Under the pieces are notes generated by a model, which made no database searches, was not told the origin of the DNA, and saw only the letters and a program-made list of their open reading frames with translations. A program made the translations under genes and the position numbers. A DNA stretch of 64,000 bases from Natranaeroarchaeum sp042663585 (GTDB lineage: Archaea > Halobacteriota > Halobacteria > Halobacteriales > Natronoarchaeaceae), in NCBI RefSeq assembly GCF_042663585.1, contig NZ_JBHTAN010000006.1:868001-932000 (forward strand), read 5' to 3'. Of this stretch, positions 58,823 to 64,000 are shown one piece after another. How positions within the stretch are numbered: the first letter of the stretch is position 1; the number at the start of each line of letters is the position of its first letter.

Positions 58823-59599
58823 ATGAATCCAACACTTATCGTTCCGGTACGCGTGCTCGAAGGTGAAGGCATAGAACAGGGCGTCATCGACCTGCTGGCC
58901 GACGCCCGCGTGGTGCTGGTCGGCTATCACGTCCTGCCCGAACAGACCGCTCCCGGGCAGGCCAAGTCCCAGTTCGAGGATCGGTCACAAGAGCGCCTCA
59001 CTGATCTGGCCGACCAGTTCGAGTCCGTCGGAGCCACGGTCGAAAAGCGGTTGGTGTTCACGCACGACGAAGACCAATCGATAGACAGGATCGCAGACGA
59101 GGTCGATGCTGACGGCACACTGGTGCTCAACCCAGCCACGAAGATGGAGCGTGTTCTGGTCGCGGTACGGGGCGACGTCATACTCGATCGGATCGTCGAC
59201 GTGACCGGGGGGCTGCTCCGGGATACCGATATTTCGATCACGCTACTGCACGTCGCGACACCCGAGAGCGAAGTCGATGGGGAGGCACTGCTCGACCAAT
59301 CTGCCTCGGTCCTCCAGGAGCAGGGCATTGATGCGGATCGGATCGAATCCCGGATCGAAACGTCTGGGACGCCGCTGGATCGGATCGCCGAGATCGCAAA
59401 CGAACACGACGCTATCGTGCTCGGCGAATCCAACCCCTCGGTGACGACGTTTCTGTTCGGCCAGACGAGCCAGAAGGTCGCGGAACGGTTCATGCGGCCG
59501 GTCGTCCGCGTCAGACAGCCGCGGGCGTCCGAAGGGCCTGACGCCGACATCGCCGAAGCGGCCCGGAAATCGAGCGACGGAGAGAGCGGAGACACATAG
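58823..59599 (+). CDS. Universal stress protein (two Usp-like domains)
   Basis: The 258-residue cytoplasmic protein is a tandem of two Usp-like alpha/beta domains (about 4-120 and 122-228). The second ends with the nucleotide-binding G-rich stretch IVLGESNPSVTTFLFGQTSQKVAERF. The C-terminal tail is acidic and disordered. It is joined to the permease operon with one base between genes, so it may regulate the transporter or bind nucleotide. Function is inferred from family and context. Confidence 0.8.
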   Translation: MNPTLIVPVRVLEGEGIEQGVIDLLADARVVLVGYHVLPEQTAPGQAKSQFEDRSQERLTDLADQFESVGATVEKRLVFTHDEDQSIDRIADEVDADGTLVLNPATKMERVLVAVRGDVILDRIVDVTGGLLRDTDISITLLHVATPESEVDGEALLDQSASVLQEQGIDADRIESRIETSGTPLDRIAEIANEHDAIVLGESNPSVTTFLFGQTSQKVAERFMRPVVRVRQPRASEGPDADIAEAARKSSDGESGDT

Positions 59600-59710
59600 C
59601 CGTCGTGTGGGTGCGCCATCCATCGCTGTCGAGGACTGGCTCGGCGAACGCGATTGCCGGAAACGGTTCGATATCGGCCGGGAATACGTCGGGTGGCCGT
59701 GTGGCGGCCC

Positions 59711-60154
59711 TCAGACGTAGTCGGCGGCGATACCCCCGAGAACCGGTAGCTCGAATCGGTCACCCTGATACGCTTTGACTATCAGGACGATCCATAGGAC
59801 GAACGCAAGCGGTGCCAACAGTGTCGAGAACAGTCCAGCACCTAGCGCGAATATCCAGCCGACAAACGGGATAAGGTCCAGGGTGACCTGGATAGTACCC
59901 AGAGCGAACCCCAGTAGTGCAAGCCCACCGAAGACGAGTATGCTCTGTGCAGCGTGAAACCGGACGAACTCGTTCTCCTCTTCTATCAGATAGAAGATCA
60001 GTCCGGTAATGAATCCGAATACGTACGTCAGGGCTCCTGCGACGTTCTCGTCGAGGTCCCCGACGACCTTCTGCTCGAACTCCGGTCCCTCGGTAGTCGT
60101 CCTCGGTTGTCCCCCGTTCGGTTCCGCGTCCGTATCTGTATCGTTGGTGGCCAT
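59711..60154 (-). CDS. DUF4870 membrane protein
   Basis: The 147-residue protein has a hydrophilic N-terminus of about 35 residues. The DUF4870 pattern follows: NVAGALTYVFGFITGLIFYLIEEENEFVRFHAAQSIL and three more hydrophobic segments, ending IVKAYQGDRFELPVLGGIAADYV (the motif is given here as separate stretches: GLIFYLIEEENEFVRFHAAQ and KAYQGDRFELPVLG). The ATG at 60154 is preceded by a Shine-Dalgarno-like GGAGGG. Function unknown. Three TTAGTTAA motifs lie upstream. Confidence 0.8.
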   Translation of the reverse strand: MATNDTDTDAEPNGGQPRTTTEGPEFEQKVVGDLDENVAGALTYVFGFITGLIFYLIEEENEFVRFHAAQSILVFGGLALLGFALGTIQVTLDLIPFVGWIFALGAGLFSTLLAPLAFVLWIVLIVKAYQGDRFELPVLGGIAADYV

Positions 60155-60242
60155 CTGGTCTCCCTCCAATGTGGTATTTCTCAATCGCCGGTGATTGAGT
60201 GTTCAAATAAACACAGTTCATAAAAATAGGGATTTGGCAGAT

Positions 60243-60301
60243 TTAGTTAATAATACGCTTGTTTAGTTAATTCTGACATCGTATACGTATAGATTAGTTA
60301 A
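60243..60301. repeat. Three direct TTAGTTAA repeats
   Basis: TTAGTTAA occurs at 60243-60250, 60263-60270 and 60294-60301, starting 20 and then 31 bases apart, close to two and three helical turns. They stand in an AT-rich, gene-free stretch (60155-60429) between the divergent or end-to-end promoter side of the DUF4870 gene and the end of sufD. A regulator binding array is one explanation. Confidence 0.5.
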
Positions 60302-60429
60302 AATTCTATATCCGACTACCAATGTCCAGTGGGATGTATCAGGTGTGCCTGTACCGGGCTACATGTTGCCAAAAAAGGCTCTCTCAGAAACGAAAGCTGA
60401 CGACGCCGCGACTCGGACGGTCGCTACGC

Positions 60430-61641
60430 TCAGTTTGCCAGGCGCTGCTTGACGTTTTCTCGCAGATCCTCGCGGAGTTCGTCGACGGCGACTTCTTCGA
60501 GAACCGGGACGAAAAAGCCCTCCACGAGCATGTCTTTGGCCTGCTGTGCGCCGATACCGCGGGCCATCATGTAGAGGAGGTCTTCCTGATCGACCTGGCC
60601 GACCGTCGCGGAGTGGCTGGCCTCGGTATCGTGGTTGTTGATGATCAGTTTCGGGGAGGCGTCGGCCTCGCTCTCGTCGGAGAGCATCAGCGTGTTCTCC
60701 CGCTGGTAGGAACTGGTGTCCCACGCGTCGCTGCCGACGTCTTGGACGCCCTCGTAGACCGTCCGGGCGACGTCGTCGATGACGCCGCGGGTGACGAGGT
60801 CGGCGGTCGTGTGCTCGGCACGGTGCCAGACTTTGACGTCGAGGTCGAAGTGCTGGTCGTTGTGGCCGAAGAACGTACCGACGATCTGGCTCTCCGAGGA
60901 GTCACCGTTGAGTTCCGTGGAGACCTCGGTCTTCGTGAGTCGGGAGCCGATGTTCCCCTCGATCCAGTCGATCGAGGCGTACGTGTCGGCGTCGCCACGC
61001 TTGAGCGTGAAGTTGTACGTCTCCTCCGAGAGGTTCTGGAGGGCACCGTACTGGACACTCGCGTTCTCGGCGGCGGCGATCTCGACGATGCCGCTGTAGT
61101 ACCGTTCGCCCTCCATGTCGTCGCCGGTCGACTGTCGTTCGAGAAGCGTCACCGAGGACGACTCCTCGGCCACGATGAGCGTGTAGTTGAACAGCGAGCG
61201 ACTGTTCATCTCGGTCCGGATCTTCACGTCTTCGGCGTCGACGCCCTCGGGGACGTAGACGACCGTACCGGTGTTAAACAGTGCCGTCGAGAGCGCAGTG
61301 AGATAGTTCTCCTGCGGGTCGACGATACTGCCGAAGCGCTCTTCGAGCAGTTCCTCGTGCTCCTGGACTGCCTCGCTCCACGAGAGTACGTCGACTTCCT
61401 CGGGACCGACCTGGTCCTTGTCCTCGGCGGCGTTGAGCGGATCGACGAGGCTCTCGTAATCGAGGTCTTCGAGGTTCGTCCAGGTGCGTCCCGGCGTGCG
61501 GATGACCGACGGCATGTCGAGGTCATCGAGTGCTGCGAGTGCGTCGAGACGTGTCTCGAGGAGCCATTCTGGCTCGTCGAGGTCCTCTGAAATCTGGCGA
61601 ACGGTGCTTTCGTCGACTGCTGCGTGTACCTGCGTAGACAT
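60430..61641 (-). CDS. sufD: Fe-S cluster assembly protein SufD
   Basis: The 403-residue partner of SufB in the SufBCD scaffold builds Fe-S clusters. It has the SufD/SufB-type right-handed beta helix (IRTEMNSRSLFNYTLIVAEE; KVWHRAEHTTADLVTRGVIDD) and the conserved ending region HSATVGQVDQEDLLYMMARGI. The ATG at 61641 is two bases before the end of sufB (stop 61643), so the two are coupled. The order on the minus strand is sufC, sufB, sufD. Confidence 0.93.
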   Translation of the reverse strand: MSTQVHAAVDESTVRQISEDLDEPEWLLETRLDALAALDDLDMPSVIRTPGRTWTNLEDLDYESLVDPLNAAEDKDQVGPEEVDVLSWSEAVQEHEELLEERFGSIVDPQENYLTALSTALFNTGTVVYVPEGVDAEDVKIRTEMNSRSLFNYTLIVAEESSSVTLLERQSTGDDMEGERYYSGIVEIAAAENASVQYGALQNLSEETYNFTLKRGDADTYASIDWIEGNIGSRLTKTEVSTELNGDSSESQIVGTFFGHNDQHFDLDVKVWHRAEHTTADLVTRGVIDDVARTVYEGVQDVGSDAWDTSSYQRENTLMLSDESEADASPKLIINNHDTEASHSATVGQVDQEDLLYMMARGIGAQQAKDMLVEGFFVPVLEEVAVDELREDLRENVKQRLAN

Positions 61642-61642
61642 A

Positions 61643-63073
61643 TTATCCGAGCGAACCCTCCATCTCGAGCTCGATGAGTCGGTTGAGCTCGACTGCATAC
61701 TCGATCGGCAGTTCCTCCGTGATCGGCTCGATGAAGCCGGCGACGATCATCTGCTTTGCGTCGTCGTCATCGAGACCGCGGCTCTGGAGGTAGAAGATGT
61801 CCTCGTCGCCGATCTTGCCGACTGTCGCCTCGTGGGCGACGTTGACTTTCGACTCCTCGATCTCCATGTACGGCATCGTGTCGCTGGTCGACTCGTTGTC
61901 GAACATCAGCGCGTCACACTCGACAGCGGTCGAGGAGTTCTCGGCGCCGTCGGCGATGTGGACGAGACCACGGTAGTTGGTGCGGCCGCCGTCCTTGCTG
62001 ATCGATTTGGACTCGATGGTCGACTTGGTGTCCGGTGCGTTGTGGTAGACCTTCGCGCCGGTGTCGATGTTCTGGCCCTCGCCAGCGAAGGCGATGGTGA
62101 TGTGGTTGTCCGTTGCGCCTCGACCCTTGAGGATCGTAGAGGGATACAGCATCGTTGCCTTCGATCCCATGGACCCGGAGATCCACTCCATCGTACCGTT
62201 CTTCTCGACGATGGCGCGCTTGGTGTTGAGGTTGTACGTGTTCTTCGACCAGTTCTGGACGGTCGAGTACTGAACGTGAGCGTCCTCCTTGACGAACACT
62301 TCGACGCCGCCGGAGTGGAGGTTGTGACTGCCGTACTTCGGTGCGGAACAGCCTTCGATGTAGTGGACCTCGCTACCCTCTTCGGCGATGATGAGGGTGT
62401 GCTCGAACTGGCCCATTCCTTCGCTGTTCATCCGGAAGTACGCCTGCACGGGCATCTCGACGGTGACGCCCTCGGGGACGTAGACGAACGACCCGCCCGA
62501 CCAGACTGCACCGTGCAGTGCGGCGAACTTGTTGTCGCTCGGGGGGACACAGGAGGTCATGAAGTACTCTTTGACGAGCTCTTCGTGCTCCCGAACGGCC
62601 TCGTCCATGTTACAGAAGACGACGCCTTTCTCCTCCCACTGCTCCTGCATGTTCTGGTAGACGACTTCGGACTCGTACTGTGCGCCGACGCCCGACAGCG
62701 CCTTCCGCTCGGCTTCCGGGATACCCAGTTTCTCGAAGGTATCCTGGATCTCGTTCGGAAGGTCCTCCCATTCGTCAGCGCCGGAGCGCTTCTCGACGTC
62801 CGGGCGGATATACGGAACGATTTCGCCGATATCGAGTTCCGTCAGGTCCGGCATTCCGGGCCAGTCGGTCGGTAGCGGCATTTCTTTGTACTGACGCAGC
62901 GAGCGGAGACGCCGCTCCCGCATCCAGTCCGGTTCGTCCTTGTCGTCGCTGATGAGACGGACGACCTCTTCGGTCAGTCCCTTCCCCGACTTGACGGCGG
63001 ACTTCTCTTCTTTCTTGAACTCGAACCGCTCTTCGGTGTCGGTCTCTTTGAGGTGATCTTGATCTGAACTCAT
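61643..63073 (-). CDS. sufB: Fe-S cluster assembly protein SufB
   Basis: The 476-residue scaffold protein. Cys242 in YIEGCSAPKYG corresponds to the sulfur-receiving cysteine of bacterial SufB, and Cys386 in TAVECDALMF to its cluster-forming cysteine. The beta-helix core spans about residues 150-410, and the ending HEATVGKIGDEDIFYLQSRGL is typical. It lies downstream of sufC (51 bases) and overlaps closely with sufD, one operon. Confidence 0.96.
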   Translation of the reverse strand: MSSDQDHLKETDTEERFEFKKEEKSAVKSGKGLTEEVVRLISDDKDEPDWMRERRLRSLRQYKEMPLPTDWPGMPDLTELDIGEIVPYIRPDVEKRSGADEWEDLPNEIQDTFEKLGIPEAERKALSGVGAQYESEVVYQNMQEQWEEKGVVFCNMDEAVREHEELVKEYFMTSCVPPSDNKFAALHGAVWSGGSFVYVPEGVTVEMPVQAYFRMNSEGMGQFEHTLIIAEEGSEVHYIEGCSAPKYGSHNLHSGGVEVFVKEDAHVQYSTVQNWSKNTYNLNTKRAIVEKNGTMEWISGSMGSKATMLYPSTILKGRGATDNHITIAFAGEGQNIDTGAKVYHNAPDTKSTIESKSISKDGGRTNYRGLVHIADGAENSSTAVECDALMFDNESTSDTMPYMEIEESKVNVAHEATVGKIGDEDIFYLQSRGLDDDDAKQMIVAGFIEPITEELPIEYAVELNRLIELEMEGSLG

Positions 63074-63124
63074 GATTTTGAATTACGTCTGGTTGCTTAT
63101 AGGCCTACTTCTAGCCACTCGTGG

Positions 63125-64000
63125 TTACGCAGTCTCGTAGACCTGCTCGCGGACCCAGTCGTAGCCTTCGTCCTCGAGCTTCTCTGCAAGCTCCGGGCCG
63201 CCGCTTTCTGCGATCTTGCCGTCGAGCATGACGTGAACGTGGTCTGGCTCGACGTAGTCGAGAATTCGCTGGTAGTGCGTGATCTGGAGGATACCGGTGC
63301 CCTCCTCGTCGCGCAGCGCGTTGATCCCGTTGGAGACGTCCTGCAGTCGGTCGATATCGAGTCCGGAGTCGATCTCGTCGAGGACGGCGATCGACGGCTC
63401 GAGGATCGCAGCCTGGAGGACCTCGTTCTGTTTCTTCTCGCCACCGGAGAAGCCGGCGTTGAGGTAGCGCTGGGCGAACTTCTCGTCCATATCTAGCTGC
63501 TCCATCTTCCCGCTGAGGATCTTCTGGAACTCGGCGACGCCGATGTCGCCTTCGTCCGCGGCACCCTCCATCGGCGAGGACTCGTAGCCCTCGTCTTCAG
63601 CTTCTTCCTCGTCGGCTTCCTCGTCTTCGTCCTCGAAGAGCTCTTCGCGTTCCTCGATCTTCGCGTTGAGCGCCGTCCGGAGGAAGTTCGTCATCGTGAC
63701 GCCCTCGATTTCGGCCGGATACTGGAAGCCGAGGAAGATGCCGAGTGCGGCACGCTCGTTGGGTTCGAGGTCGAGGAGGTTCCACGTCCGGTCGTCCTCG
63801 TCGATCTCGATTTCTTCGCCGAACTCTCCTTCTTCGATATGGAGGAGAACCTCTCCCTCTGTTACGTCATAGGCGGGGTGACCGGCGATGATCTTCGCCG
63901 TCGTCGACTTCCCGCTACCGTTCGGTCCCATGAGAGCGTGAATCTCGCCGGATTTGACTTCGAGATCGACGCCGTCAAGGATCTTCTCGCCGTCTTCTTC
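63125..64000 (-). CDS. sufC: Fe-S cluster assembly ATPase SufC, 5' end cut off
   Basis: The ABC-type ATPase of SufBCD is incomplete: it reads through the right edge, and about ten N-terminal residues are missing. The visible part has EKILDGVDLEVKSGEIHALMG, Walker A GPNGSGKSTTAK, signature FSGGEKKQNEVLQAA and Walker B IAVLDEIDSGLD. Between them is an acidic insertion (EDEDEEADEEEAEDEG) of about 50 residues, which bacterial SufC lacks. It drives the conformational change that exposes the assembly site. Confidence 0.95.
   Translation of the reverse strand, partial: EEDGEKILDGVDLEVKSGEIHALMGPNGSGKSTTAKIIAGHPAYDVTEGEVLLHIEEGEFGEEIEIDEDDRTWNLLDLEPNERAALGIFLGFQYPAEIEGVTMTNFLRTALNAKIEEREELFEDEDEEADEEEAEDEGYESSPMEGAADEGDIGVAEFQKILSGKMEQLDMDEKFAQRYLNAGFSGGEKKQNEVLQAAILEPSIAVLDEIDSGLDIDRLQDVSNGINALRDEEGTGILQITHYQRILDYVEPDHVHVMLDGKIAESGGPELAEKLEDEGYDWVREQVYETA

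Noticed and set aside
60322..62875. Two long plus-strand frames opposite sufD and sufB
   Set aside because: They mirror the codon bias of the suf genes, whose minus-strand products show all expected motifs.

Overview
The window is chromosomal DNA from a halophilic archaeon (class Halobacteria). The evidence is GC-rich sequence, very acidic proteins, leaderless genes with TATA boxes about 25 bases before the start codon, archaeal information-processing genes (SBDS, deoxyhypusine synthase, TFB, SRP19, Gar1, archaeal GluRS, NucS), a tRNA-Trp with a long intron, Tat lipoproteins and a PGF-CTERM protein. I cannot name the genus. I saw no rRNA, CRISPR array, transposase, integrase or prophage.

Layout. 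0-6.3 kb: ribosome assembly factor SBDS (cut by the left edge), deoxyhypusine synthase, the diadenylate cyclase DacZ with an MscS-like channel one base behind it, MutS, and a half-length FAD oxidoreductase. 6.3-15 kb: a Rieske fusion protein, a CoA-disulfide reductase-like flavoprotein, a methyltransferase, thioredoxin, a MATE exporter, a CBS protein, two unknown proteins, and the mismatch endonuclease NucS. 15-22 kb: glutamyl-tRNA synthetase, tRNA-Lys(CTT), a LURP-one-like gene in a lower-GC pocket, a small HTH protein, IMP dehydrogenase, two haloarchaea-specific proteins, and intron-bearing tRNA-Trp(CCA). 22-30 kb: a Tat lipoprotein beside a membrane-anchored sulfite-oxidase-type molybdoenzyme, an HTH/membrane-protein pair, a HisG-like protein, a giant acidic coiled-coil protein, an MBL hydrolase and a YlbF protein. 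30-43 kb: a CHAT (caspase-like) protein, serine hydroxymethyltransferase, small membrane and zinc proteins, an eIF2B-like protein, a sugar-type cluster of two Gfo/Idh/MocA dehydrogenases and an isomerase, a purine/pyrimidine permease, a cupin and an O-methyltransferase. 43-52 kb: a membrane histidine kinase, an ABC exporter, a creatininase-family amidohydrolase, phosphoglycolate phosphatase, a DRG GTPase and TFB. 52-64 kb: BtuCDF corrinoid uptake, SRP19-Gar1, a SirR regulator with a ferritin-like protein, an amino-acid permease with a Usp protein, and the SufCBD iron-sulfur assembly operon (sufC cut by the right edge).

Most of this is core haloarchaeal genome. The least explained structure is a matched pair of elements behind the two tRNA genes. 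Each has an imperfect hairpin with a GCGCAGCGA loop whose 3' arm runs into a degenerate copy of that particular tRNA's own 3' end. Both copies show the same T-loop change (TTCAAATC to TTCRCAATC). Other items for a second look are the CHAT protein, the HisG-like protein, the Rieske-helical fusion, the acidic scaffold-like protein and the tandemly duplicated Met/His-rich lipoprotein.
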